Below, in pieces: positions 44,451 through 52,853 of a stretch of 64,000 nucleotides of DNA. The DNA is from JBMHDN01 sp049889355 (GTDB taxonomy: Bacteria > Pseudomonadota > Alphaproteobacteria > Puniceispirillales > Puniceispirillaceae). The stretch is taken from assembly GCA_049889355.1 (NCBI GenBank), contig JBMHDN010000032.1, positions 1 through 64,000 of the forward strand, written 5' to 3'. How positions within the stretch are numbered: position 1 is the stretch's first letter; every line of letters begins with the position of its first letter. Position numbers and translations under genes: made by a program. The notes below the pieces were generated by a model, which did not search any database, was not told the DNA's origin, and saw only the letters and a program-made list of their open reading frames with translations.

Positions 44451-45839
44451 ATGGCACGATCTTCAAAAAGCTATGTATGCCAGTCTTGCGGCTTTACCGC
44501 GCCCAAATGGGCCGGACAATGTGATGGCTGTGGCGCCTGGAATACGCTTAGTGAAGAGGTGGTCGAAAAACGCCCTGGCCCTGCCCGCAATTTATCCGGT
44601 CAGAAACTGGCCCTAGAGAGCCTGAATGTCGCCGCTGACAAGCCCCCTGCCCCGCGCCATATCTCAGGCATATCTGAGTTTGATCGGGTCACAGGCGGCG
44701 GTCTGGTAGCCGGTTCTGCCTTACTGATTGGCGGCGATCCAGGCATTGGCAAATCAACCTTGCTGCTACAGCTGGTGGGGGCACTGGCCGCCCGCGGCAG
44801 TCGCACCGCCTATATGACAGGCGAAGAATCAGCTGATCAGGTGCGGATGCGTGCCCGCCGCTTAGGTCTGGCCGATAGCAGTGTTGGATTGGCCGCGGTG
44901 ACCAATGCGGCTGATATTGCCCAAACCATTCGTGATAACCGTGATTTGGATGTGGTGATTATCGATTCCATCCAGACCATGTATCTGCCGACCCTTGATT
45001 CTGCCCCTGGCACGGTCTCACAAGTGCGAGCTGCTGCCCAAGAGCTAATCATGGCAGCCAAATCAAGCCAAGCGGCGGTGATTTTTGTTGGCCATGTGAC
45101 CAAAGATGGCTCTATCGCTGGCCCGCGCGTGCTGGAACATATGGTCGATTGTGTACTCACCTTTGAAGGTGACAGATCGCATCATTTCCGGATTTTGCGC
45201 GGGATCAAAAATCGTTTCGGACCAACTGATGAAATCGGCGTCTTTGAAATGGGTGAAACTGGCCTAGCAGAGGTCCCGAACCCGTCTGAGCTGTTTCTGG
45301 CAGACCGGCGCGAAAATGTAGCAGGCGCAGCCGTACTGGCCGCAATTGAAGGCTCACGCCCTGTGCTGGTTGAAATCGAAGCGCTGGTCGCGCCCTCATC
45401 TCTGGCTAGTCCGCGCCGTAATGTGGTGGGCTGGGATTCCAGCCGCCTTGCGATGCTGACCGCTGTACTCGAAGCCAGATGCGGCGTGCCCTTATCAGGC
45501 CGGGATATATTCTTGAATGTAGCTGGCGGGCTGAAAATTCAGGAACCTGCCGCTGATTTAGCTGTCGCTGCAGCATTATTGAGCTCTGTTTCAGGCCAAC
45601 CTGTCCCTGAGCGCGCTGTGTTTTTCGGCGAAGTCGCTTTATCCGCAGAAATCAGGCAGGTTGCACAAGCAGATGTGCGCTTAAAAGAAGCCGCAAAGCT
45701 GGGGTTTGATGAGGCCTTTATCCCGCGCATGCGCAAAAATAAGAAGAAAGAGGCGCCATCTTCTAAAATATCAGGGTTGAAAACCGCAGAATGTGATAAT
45801 TTGTCAGATTTAATTGACATTTTAGGCGGGTTAACATGA
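44451..45839 (+). CDS. radA: DNA repair protein RadA
   Basis: RadA (462 residues) is a RecA-related helicase that promotes branch migration in recombination. An N-terminal C4 zinc finger is evident (CQSCGFTAPKWAGQCDGCGAW), then Walker A GGDPGIGKST, the RadA-specific KNRFG motif near residue 259, and a Lon-protease-like C-terminal domain. It starts nine bases after mlaF, so it may be in the same transcript. Confidence 0.97.
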   Translation: MARSSKSYVCQSCGFTAPKWAGQCDGCGAWNTLSEEVVEKRPGPARNLSGQKLALESLNVAADKPPAPRHISGISEFDRVTGGGLVAGSALLIGGDPGIGKSTLLLQLVGALAARGSRTAYMTGEESADQVRMRARRLGLADSSVGLAAVTNAADIAQTIRDNRDLDVVIIDSIQTMYLPTLDSAPGTVSQVRAAAQELIMAAKSSQAAVIFVGHVTKDGSIAGPRVLEHMVDCVLTFEGDRSHHFRILRGIKNRFGPTDEIGVFEMGETGLAEVPNPSELFLADRRENVAGAAVLAAIEGSRPVLVEIEALVAPSSLASPRRNVVGWDSSRLAMLTAVLEARCGVPLSGRDIFLNVAGGLKIQEPAADLAVAAALLSSVSGQPVPERAVFFGEVALSAEIRQVAQADVRLKEAAKLGFDEAFIPRMRKNKKKEAPSSKISGLKTAECDNLSDLIDILGGLT

Positions 45840-45876
45840 TCTCGCCAAGCAAGCAATTAAGGCGGTTGTGCTGTTG

Positions 45877-46521
45877 ATGGATTTTCTCAATACATTAAAT
45901 GTCGTAGATTATGTGGTGCTGGTTATCCTCGGCATCTCAGCGGCATTTGCGACCTTGCGTGGCATGACACGCGAATTTTTAGGGTTGCTTGGCTGGTTTA
46001 TTGCGGTCTTTGTCGCCCGCTTTTCTGCCCCAGTGCTTGAACCTTTGATTGAAACCTATCTGAAAGTACCTGGCCTTGTCGAAGCGATTGCTTATGCGGT
46101 GCCTTTTGCGATGTCGATAGTCATCTGGTTTATTGTGGCCAGCCTGATTTCACCTGCCTTGAAAAAGGCTGGTCTAAAGGGGATGGATCGCTGGCTGGGG
46201 GCGTTGTTCGGCTTACTTCGTGGGGCTTTGGTGGTGTGTCTGATTTATCTGGGCTCGGTTATGGCCCTTGGTGATGAAGATCGCCTGCCAGAAGCCATGC
46301 GCAGCTCTGTATCAGCTGATTACATCCGCGACATCGCCTTTATCGCAGAGCCCCTGATGCCAGACAGCATTGCAGAGCAAATGGTTGGTATCAAACGCCC
46401 AGCTGCTGAGAATATTGAAATTGAAACGCCGGCCTTTATCGAACGGGGTATTAACCGTGTTGAACAAGGTACCGGCAATGTAGATGACAGTCTTAACCTT
46501 TTGAATGATGAACAAAATTAA
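45877..46521 (+). CDS. cvpA: CvpA family membrane protein
   Basis: The 214-residue protein belongs to the CvpA family, named for colicin V production and commonly placed before purF. Four hydrophobic helices cover about residues 8-140, with the ATLRGMTREFLGLLGWFIA loop and a DRWLGALFGLLRG segment typical of the family. The C-terminal 70 residues are polar. I chose the ATG at 45877; GTG at 45868 and TTG at 45874 are in the same frame, and AAGGCGG upstream could serve any of them. Its stop overlaps the purF ATG (TAATG). Confidence 0.9.
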   Translation: MDFLNTLNVVDYVVLVILGISAAFATLRGMTREFLGLLGWFIAVFVARFSAPVLEPLIETYLKVPGLVEAIAYAVPFAMSIVIWFIVASLISPALKKAGLKGMDRWLGALFGLLRGALVVCLIYLGSVMALGDEDRLPEAMRSSVSADYIRDIAFIAEPLMPDSIAEQMVGIKRPAAENIEIETPAFIERGINRVEQGTGNVDDSLNLLNDEQN

Positions 46522-47963
46522 TGACTTCTGTAACCACCTTTCCTTTTGATGATGACGCGCTGCATGAAGAATGCGCGGTGTTTGGTATTTTCGGGCATGA
46601 TGAAGCCGCCTCTATGGCAGCACTCGGCCTTCATTCGCTCCAGCATCGTGGCCAAGAAGCCACCGGTATGGTGACCACAAATGGCGCGGGGCTGTATCAA
46701 AAACGCGGCCTTGGTCATGTCGGTGAACATTTCAGTGCTGAGACGGGTTTTCAGGCAGAACTGCCAGGCCATGCCGCCATTGGCCATAACCGCTATTCAA
46801 CCACTGGCCAATCTGAATATCGCAATATTCAGCCTTTCTTGACTGAACTGGCCTTCGGGCCTTTTGGATTGGCCCATAATGGTAATTTGACTAACGCCGA
46901 GCGGCTGCGTCATTCGCTGGTCGATACGGGCAGCTTGTATCAATCCACCACCGATACCGAGACCATCATCCATCTTGTGGCCCGCGCCCATGCAGAAGAG
47001 CCAGTTGCCAGATTACGCGAAGCCCTGAAACAGGTACAAGGGGCTTATGCGCTCTTGGCCCTCACCAAAGACAAGCTTGTCGGGGTGCGCGATCCGCTTG
47101 GTATTCGCCCGCTCGTGCTGGGTAAAAAACAAGAGGCCTATGTGCTGGCCTCTGAGACCTGTGCACTGGATATTATTGGTGCAGATTATGTCCGGGATAT
47201 TGATCCTGGCGAGATGGTCGTGATCGATAAGGACGGTCTGAAATCCGAGCGATTAACCCAGCACAAAACATCACGTTTTTGTATTTTTGAATATATTTAT
47301 TTCGCCCGTCCAGATTCGATGCTCGAAGGGCGTTCTGTTTATCAGGCCCGCAAAGCGATTGGTGCAGAACTGGCAAAAGAATCCGCTGTAGAGGCTGATT
47401 TGGTCATCCCTGTGCCAGATTCAGGTGTACCGGCGGCTCTTGGTTTTGCAGAAGCCTCAAACACATCCTTTGAATTGGGTATTGTGCGCAGCCATTATAT
47501 CGGCCGGACTTTTATTCAGCCAAGCCAGGATGAGCGCATCTCGTCTGTGAAGCTGAAACACAGTGCTAATCGCGAAATTGTCAAAGGCAAAGACATTGTG
47601 CTGGTTGATGATTCCATCGTTCGCGGGACCACCTCACGCAAAATTGTATCAATGATGCGTGATGCAGGGGCACGCAAAGTACATATGCGTATCGCCAGCC
47701 CACCAACGAATAATCCGTGTTTTTATGGGGTGGACACACCTGACAAAGACAAGCTGATCGCCGCCCAAATGAGCCTTGATGAAATCGCGGCTGAAATTGG
47801 TGCAGATAGTTTGGCCTTTATCTCGCTCGACGGATTATATCGTGCGATGGGCGAGACAGAACGCAATAATGATACACCGCAATTTTGTGATGCGTGTTTT
47901 ACCGGTGATTATCCAGTGCCAACCAGCAGCTCGCAAGTGCGCACTGGCAAGGAAAAAAGCTAG
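46521..47963 (+). CDS. purF: Amidophosphoribosyltransferase
   Basis: PurF (480 residues) makes phosphoribosylamine from PRPP and glutamine, the first committed purine step. The glutaminase nucleophile is Cys18 in EECAVFG, after a 17-residue propeptide that is normally cleaved. GIRPLVLG, the PRPP loop IVLVDDSIVRGTTSR and DSGVPAALGFAE are conserved. The start codon overlaps the cvpA stop, matching the cvpA-purF operon of many bacteria. Confidence 0.97.
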   Translation: MTSVTTFPFDDDALHEECAVFGIFGHDEAASMAALGLHSLQHRGQEATGMVTTNGAGLYQKRGLGHVGEHFSAETGFQAELPGHAAIGHNRYSTTGQSEYRNIQPFLTELAFGPFGLAHNGNLTNAERLRHSLVDTGSLYQSTTDTETIIHLVARAHAEEPVARLREALKQVQGAYALLALTKDKLVGVRDPLGIRPLVLGKKQEAYVLASETCALDIIGADYVRDIDPGEMVVIDKDGLKSERLTQHKTSRFCIFEYIYFARPDSMLEGRSVYQARKAIGAELAKESAVEADLVIPVPDSGVPAALGFAEASNTSFELGIVRSHYIGRTFIQPSQDERISSVKLKHSANREIVKGKDIVLVDDSIVRGTTSRKIVSMMRDAGARKVHMRIASPPTNNPCFYGVDTPDKDKLIAAQMSLDEIAAEIGADSLAFISLDGLYRAMGETERNNDTPQFCDACFTGDYPVPTSSSQVRTGKEKS

Positions 47964-47995
47964 GGCATGCGCCTGTCTATTTCGGGAAAAGTGAT

Positions 47996-48712
47996 ATGAA
48001 ATTAAAAGATAAACTTATCCTCATCACTGGGGCCAGCCGCGGTATTGGCCGGGCAGTTGCCCTGGCTTGTGCCAAAGAGGGTGCTGAGCTGGTTATCACC
48101 GCGCGCACCACCGCAGCCTTAGAAGAATTAGATGATGAGATTCAGGCCATTGGCGGGCGCTCTGCTATTGTTGAGATGGATTTGACAGACAGGCCGGCTG
48201 TCGGCCGTCTGGCGGCTGCGATTGCCTCACGCTGGGGCAGATTAGACGGGTTTGTCGCCAATGCAGGCCAGCTGGGCCAGCTTGCCCCACTCCCGCATAG
48301 CGATCCTGACATTTTTGATCGCACCTTGCAGATTAATCTGAGCGCTGTCTATGACCAGATTAAAGCCCTCGACCCGCTCTTGCGCCGTTCTGAAGCAGGG
48401 CGTGCTGTGCTGGTCTCGTCTTCTGTGGCGGTGCATAACCGTGCCTTTTGGGGTGCCTATGCCATTTCAAAAGCTGGCCTCGAAGCGATGGGTCGCATCT
48501 GGGCAGAGGAAAGCGAACAGACCCATATGAAAATCAATATGCTGGACCCTGGCGGGACAGCCACCGCGATGCGCGCTTCTGCCTTTCCAGGTGAAGATGC
48601 CGACACCCTGCCAAGCCCGGCTGATATTGCCCCTGCCTTTATCTCTCTATTAAGCGCGGAATGCACATATCACGGTGCGACGCTCAAAGCGCGAGAGTTA
48701 GCCGGCCTGTAA
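47996..48712 (+). CDS. SDR-family oxidoreductase
   Basis: The 238-residue short-chain dehydrogenase has a complete active site: cofactor loop ITGASRGIG (residues 9-17), ANAG, Ser in VLVSSSVA, and Tyr/Lys in YAISK. It resembles the YciK-type SDRs found after purF in alphaproteobacteria. The substrate is unknown. It lies 32 bases after purF and is probably the last gene of the cvpA operon, convergent with mnmC five bases away. Confidence 0.88.
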   Translation: MKLKDKLILITGASRGIGRAVALACAKEGAELVITARTTAALEELDDEIQAIGGRSAIVEMDLTDRPAVGRLAAAIASRWGRLDGFVANAGQLGQLAPLPHSDPDIFDRTLQINLSAVYDQIKALDPLLRRSEAGRAVLVSSSVAVHNRAFWGAYAISKAGLEAMGRIWAEESEQTHMKINMLDPGGTATAMRASAFPGEDADTLPSPADIAPAFISLLSAECTYHGATLKARELAGL

Positions 48713-48717
48713 AAAGA

Positions 48718-50571
48718 TTATCGGCCTGCTTTTTTATTAGCCCGCCTTTGAAAGCGCAGCGGTGATAACATCGCATATATCGCACGGTCCATTATGTCCG
48801 GTCGACCTGCCAGACGCATGGCCAGTGCCAATCCCAATAAAGGACCAAGGGTGAGCCCATGCGCCCCTAGCGCTGAACACAGGCTGATTGTGGGTAGATA
48901 GTCGCCCATTAAAGGCTGCCTATCAGATGTGGCCAGCCGATAAGACACCCGCCCTTTCCAGTTTTCAGGCTTTGCAGGCAATAATTTAGCCAATGTGGGT
49001 GGCAAAAGCCCATGATTGTGAAGATGTGCCGCATCGCGCACCCCTTCTAGTCGTCCATGATCAAAGCTGGCACCCATCACCTGCTGGCCCGCGATAGGTG
49101 GCAGGATATAGCCGCCATAATGAAAGGCGGTTTTCAGCTGGCTGAGCGGATTATTGCGTGGCAACAAGCTCAGCTGGCCTGTCGTGACTTGTAAAGGCAG
49201 GAGAGGCTGTGCAGCCGAAAAAGCAGGCAATAAAGACAGCAAATTTGGTAAATCTGAACCTGCGGCCAGCACAAGGTGATCGCCTTCAAAAACCTGTCCT
49301 GTCTGGGTTTTGACCTGCCAGTCCCCGCTCTGCCCTGAAATAGAAGTGATATGTTGGCCTGTCGACACAGGACTGTTAGCGGCCAGACCGGCCACAAGGC
49401 GTGGTGGTAAGATCACTTGTGCAGCAGCTTGCAGCGTCGCCGATAGGCCGCTATCCAACCCTAATGCCGCATCAGCTATGTGGCTATCTGCCAGCTGCAT
49501 CAAATCTGCTGGCCAGCCTTGATCAGCCAATTTTGCCTGCCGCTCTGCCTCTTTTTCCGCCAAATGCCCCAGTACTGCCCCTCTACTCTGCACCGCGCCT
49601 GTTTGTTCTGCCATCAGACGTGCATAAGATAGCGCAGAGACAGAAAGCCGACCTGCTGGCTGGTCGGTGGCGCGCAGACGCGGCGATTGCAAGCCAGCTG
49701 GATTGCCAGAGGCGGCTGAGGCCAGCTGTGGCCCTGATTCAAGCATGTGATGAGACAGACCAGATTGGCGCAGGCCTGCCGCCACCGATGCACCGGCGAT
49801 ACCACCGCCTAAAATGAGTGTATGTTCAGGGGGGGTATATGGTGCACCAAGCGCTTTATCATACCGTTCTGCTACCAGCATATCGCGCTTACGGCCAAAT
49901 CCGGGGCGTTTTTCGAGCTGAAACCCCGCAGATGCTAGGCCCTCTCTGACCGCCCGCGCTACGGTAAAGGTGGCGAGCTTTGCGCCATTTTTACTCAGCC
50001 GTCCTATTTGTGAAAACACAGTCTCTGACCAGAGCGATGTATTTTTGGCCGGCGAGAAACCATCCAAAAACCAGATATCAGCTTCAAAATCCAAACCAGC
50101 CATCATCTTATCTGCCAGCCCGTAATGCAGATGCAGATGAATATTATCCTCTTCAAAGAACCGGTGATGCACCCCGGGCCAGCGTGGCGGCCAAACAGAC
50201 CTCAGCATTTCGGATAAGGGCGCTATGGCCTCAAAAGGTTGATGGGCAAAAGCGACATGCTCTAGGTCCGGCGGGATTGCCTCAAAGCTGATAAAATCTA
50301 TTTTTGCAGTGCTTTTCACCGCACGATAGAGGTCTATCAAAGCCAGAAAATTCAACCCGGTGCCAAACCCTGTCTCAGCAATCGTGATGTGATCACAATT
50401 TTGTAATAGTTCAGGCAGTCCTGTGCCGTCTAAAAATACATATCGGCTCTCAGCCAGCCCGCCATCATTTGAAAAATAAATATCCCCATGTCTAGCTGAG
50501 CGCAAAACCCCGTCTGTCATGGTCAGGCTCGGCATCTCTAAATGGCTGTGTGCGGTATCCGTATTTATCAT
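48718..50571 (-). CDS. mnmC: Bifunctional tRNA mnm5s2U34 modification protein MnmC
   Basis: At 617 residues this fuses the two MnmC domains. The N-terminal MnmD-type methyltransferase (residues 1-235) has ITIAETGFGTGLNFLALID and DIWFLDGFSPAKN. The C-terminal FAD oxidoreductase begins near 245 with ILGGGIAGASVAAGLRQSG. It removes the carboxymethyl group of cmnm5U34 and then methylates to mnm5U. Both domains look intact. It is divergent from the first CFA-like gene. Confidence 0.94.
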   Translation of the reverse strand: MINTDTAHSHLEMPSLTMTDGVLRSARHGDIYFSNDGGLAESRYVFLDGTGLPELLQNCDHITIAETGFGTGLNFLALIDLYRAVKSTAKIDFISFEAIPPDLEHVAFAHQPFEAIAPLSEMLRSVWPPRWPGVHHRFFEEDNIHLHLHYGLADKMMAGLDFEADIWFLDGFSPAKNTSLWSETVFSQIGRLSKNGAKLATFTVARAVREGLASAGFQLEKRPGFGRKRDMLVAERYDKALGAPYTPPEHTLILGGGIAGASVAAGLRQSGLSHHMLESGPQLASAASGNPAGLQSPRLRATDQPAGRLSVSALSYARLMAEQTGAVQSRGAVLGHLAEKEAERQAKLADQGWPADLMQLADSHIADAALGLDSGLSATLQAAAQVILPPRLVAGLAANSPVSTGQHITSISGQSGDWQVKTQTGQVFEGDHLVLAAGSDLPNLLSLLPAFSAAQPLLPLQVTTGQLSLLPRNNPLSQLKTAFHYGGYILPPIAGQQVMGASFDHGRLEGVRDAAHLHNHGLLPPTLAKLLPAKPENWKGRVSYRLATSDRQPLMGDYLPTISLCSALGAHGLTLGPLLGLALAMRLAGRPDIMDRAIYAMLSPLRFQRRANKKAGR

Positions 50572-50575
50572 CTCA

Positions 50576-50614
50576 ATCTGGCATCACGATCTGGCATCAC
50601 GATCTGGCATCACA
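50576..50614. repeat. Three tandem 13-bp repeats between mnmC and the CFA-like gene
   Basis: The unit ATCTGGCATCACG occurs at 50576-50588, 50589-50601 and 50602-50614 (last base A). It begins four bases upstream of the mnmC start codon, in the divergent control region. It resembles a set of direct operator sites, but no regulator is known here. Confidence 0.85.
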
Positions 50615-50740
50615 TCTTTCACGGTTTTTGGTTACTGCTCTCAGATATGGCGCATTTTTTAGTTGTACAGAAGGGTTAATTTTAAAAATGATAAGAACAG
50701 AGGAGCGGATGGCAGACTTCATTAAGATGGAGGGTTTTGC

Positions 50741-52009
50741 ATGCTTTTGCTGCTCACAAAATTGCTGCGCGCATTTATCCATGTTGGCACGCTTGAAATC
50801 CTGCTCAAAGATGGTCGCCTCATCAGCATAGAAGGCCCCATTAAAGGCCATCACATCCGGCTTGGGTTAGACAACATCTATGGCTTATGGTCTCTTGTCC
50901 TGCGCCCTGATCTGAAACTGGGCGAGCTCTATATGAAAGGCGATTTAACCCTCATAAAAGGCGATTTGCGGGGGTTGCTGGCCTTTGCTGTGGCCAATAA
51001 AGGACATTGGGAAGCCAGTAAATTTGGGCGTATCACCCTGATATTGGCGCGTATGAGAAGCCGCTTTAGTTTTGGCAATCATCTGCGTGTTGCCGCACGC
51101 AATGTGCGTCATCATTATGATTTAGGAGATGACCTTTATCGGCTTTTTCTTGATGACTGGCGACAATATAGCTGTGGTTATTTTGAAGATGAAGATGATC
51201 TGCTGGACACAGCCCAACAGCGTAAAATAGCGCGTATTGCGGCCAAGCTGTGTTTGGATGACCAGCACCGCTTATTGGATATCGGATGTGGTTGGGGCGG
51301 GCTGGCAACAGCCTTGAGCCAGCTGGGACCAAAGATACATGTAACTGGCATTACGCTCTCTGAAAACCAGCTCAGCTATGCACAAAAGCAGACCAAATTG
51401 CAGGGCATGACAGACAGGCTCGATTTTCAGCTGATGGATTATCGCAAAATGTCAGGACAGTTTGACCGGATTGTCTCGGTTGGCATGTTAGAACATGTTG
51501 GACCTACCCATTTTAGCCCTTATTTCAGACAGATAGAACGCTTGTTAAAACCAGATGGTGTCGCCCTAATACATGCTATTGGCACAAACCACAGGACCAG
51601 CCATTGCAATGCCTGGATCAATAAATATATCTTTCCAGGTGGCTATTTGCCGGATTTGTCTGAAATGACAGAACATGTGATGCAGGCAGGGTTAACTTTA
51701 ACCGATATTGATATCTGGCATCAGCATTATGCCTATACGCTAAACGCATGGCATGAGCGGTTTCTGGCTGCATCTGACAGGCTGCCAGACAGATATGATG
51801 CTGAATTTCAACGCATGTGGCGGTTTTATCTCAGCGGATGTGAACAGCTTTTCAGACAAGGTCATATCATGGTGTTTCAGCTTCAAATCACAAAAGACCC
51901 TCTTTCGGTTCCCTTATGCCGGTCCTATATTGAGGAAAAGCAGAAAGCCTATGAGCAGACATTATGGCAGATACCCCCTTTTGGCAGACGACCCCACTTG
52001 AAGAGATGA
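50741..52009 (+). CDS. cfa: Cyclopropane-fatty-acid synthase-like methyltransferase 1
   Basis: The 422-residue protein is a CFA synthase family SAM-dependent enzyme that methylenates the double bonds of membrane acyl chains. The SAM loop LLDIGCGWGGLA lies at about 178-189. The bicarbonate-site residues of E. coli Cfa have counterparts: Cys145 in YSCGYF, Glu251 in MLEHVG, and His278 in LIHAIG. INKYIFPGGYLP is also shared. So this copy looks competent for true cyclopropanation. GGAGGG precedes the ATG. The C-terminal 46 bases overlap the YcgN gene in another frame. Confidence 0.92.
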   Translation: MLLLLTKLLRAFIHVGTLEILLKDGRLISIEGPIKGHHIRLGLDNIYGLWSLVLRPDLKLGELYMKGDLTLIKGDLRGLLAFAVANKGHWEASKFGRITLILARMRSRFSFGNHLRVAARNVRHHYDLGDDLYRLFLDDWRQYSCGYFEDEDDLLDTAQQRKIARIAAKLCLDDQHRLLDIGCGWGGLATALSQLGPKIHVTGITLSENQLSYAQKQTKLQGMTDRLDFQLMDYRKMSGQFDRIVSVGMLEHVGPTHFSPYFRQIERLLKPDGVALIHAIGTNHRTSHCNAWINKYIFPGGYLPDLSEMTEHVMQAGLTLTDIDIWHQHYAYTLNAWHERFLAASDRLPDRYDAEFQRMWRFYLSGCEQLFRQGHIMVFQLQITKDPLSVPLCRSYIEEKQKAYEQTLWQIPPFGRRPHLKR

Positions 52010-52431
52010 GCCCCGAACAATGGGAATCTCTGTGTGATGGATGCGGGCAATGCTGTGTTTTAAAGCTGGAAGATGTGGATACAGGCCATGTTTATTACAC
52101 CGATGTGGCCTGCAAGCTTTTGGATTGTAACAAGGCAAGCTGTACAAACTATCCTGATCGCAAAAGCCAGGTTCCAGATTGTGTGCTGCTGACTCCTGAT
52201 AATCTGGCCCAACTCAGCTGGATGCCGATGAGCTGTGCCTATCGCCGGCTCTATGAAGGGCGCGGCCTGCCAGACTGGCACCCGCTGGTCAGTGGCACCC
52301 CAGATTCCGTGCGCGAGGCTGGTATTTCTGTTGCAGGGCGGGTGATACCAGAGGCTGAGGTCGCTGAACATAACATGCCTGACCATATTGTAATTTGGCC
52401 AGATGAAGCTGGCAGGCCGCTTGAAAAATAA
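51964..52431 (+). CDS. YcgN-family cysteine cluster protein (UPF0260)
   Basis: The 155-residue protein has the conserved cysteine set CDGCGQCC (near residue 24) and CKLLDCNKASCTNYPDR (near 50), a likely metal or Fe-S site. The start MADTPFWQTTPLEEMSPEQWESL matches the family. Function is unknown. The first 46 bases lie inside the end of the CFA-like gene, so the two are probably translated from one transcript. Confidence 0.9.
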   Translation: MADTPFWQTTPLEEMSPEQWESLCDGCGQCCVLKLEDVDTGHVYYTDVACKLLDCNKASCTNYPDRKSQVPDCVLLTPDNLAQLSWMPMSCAYRRLYEGRGLPDWHPLVSGTPDSVREAGISVAGRVIPEAEVAEHNMPDHIVIWPDEAGRPLEK

Positions 52432-52473
52432 AGCGTACTGAAAAAAATTGGCCGGATAAGGGAGACGCGCATC

Positions 52474-52662
52474 ATGCAGAATTTTGACAGACGCTGGATT
52501 TGGGTCGGGCTGATGGCCTTGCTGGCATTGGCGGTGATCTGGCGTGGTGAATTTTCCAACTCAGGCGACCCGAGCTGGACTCGATGTAAAGAATCCCTGT
52601 TTGAGCAGATGACAAGCGGCAATTGCACGCTACGTTATCAAGGTGAACAGCGCCCGGCCTAA
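52474..52662 (+). CDS. Small single-pass membrane or exported protein, unknown
   Basis: A 62-residue frame with GGGAGA upstream of its ATG encodes a basic N-terminus (MQNFDRRW), one hydrophobic helix (about residues 9-23), and a short outer part containing two cysteines (Cys38, Cys51) that could form a disulfide. I do not recognise the family. It lies 42 bases after the YcgN gene and 28 bases before the DUF2256 gene, all in the same direction, so it appears to be part of that transcript. Confidence 0.55.
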   Translation: MQNFDRRWIWVGLMALLALAVIWRGEFSNSGDPSWTRCKESLFEQMTSGNCTLRYQGEQRPA

Positions 52663-52690
52663 TACCGCTCATCAGATAGAAGGGTATAAA

Positions 52691-52846
52691 ATGCCAAAAA
52701 TGGTGAAGAAATCAAATCTGCCAAGCAAGATCTGCCCGGTCTGTGACAAGCCTTTTAACTGGCGTAAAAAATGGGCCCGTGATTGGGAAAATGTAATTTA
52801 TTGTTCTGAGCGTTGCCGGCGTTCAGCTCCTAAAAACACGGCCTGA
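52691..52846 (+). CDS. DUF2256 zinc-ribbon protein
   Basis: The 51-residue protein has two cysteine pairs, CPVCDKPFNWRKKW and YCSERCRRSA, typical of DUF2256. The chosen ATG at 52691 is preceded by AGAAGGGT. DUF2256 genes often accompany photolyase/cryptochrome and lipid-modification genes in stress regulons, which fits the surroundings. It is convergent with the DNA ligase eight bases later. Confidence 0.85.
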   Translation: MPKMVKKSNLPSKICPVCDKPFNWRKKWARDWENVIYCSERCRRSAPKNTA

Positions 52847-52853
52847 TCACGCG

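Noticed and set aside
48690..48755. Possible terminator between the SDR and mnmC
   Set aside because: GGCC segments and T-run are present but the arms do not pair as a continuous stem.
50576..50614. Possible CRISPR array
   Set aside because: The 13-bp units are directly adjacent without spacers and no cas genes are present.
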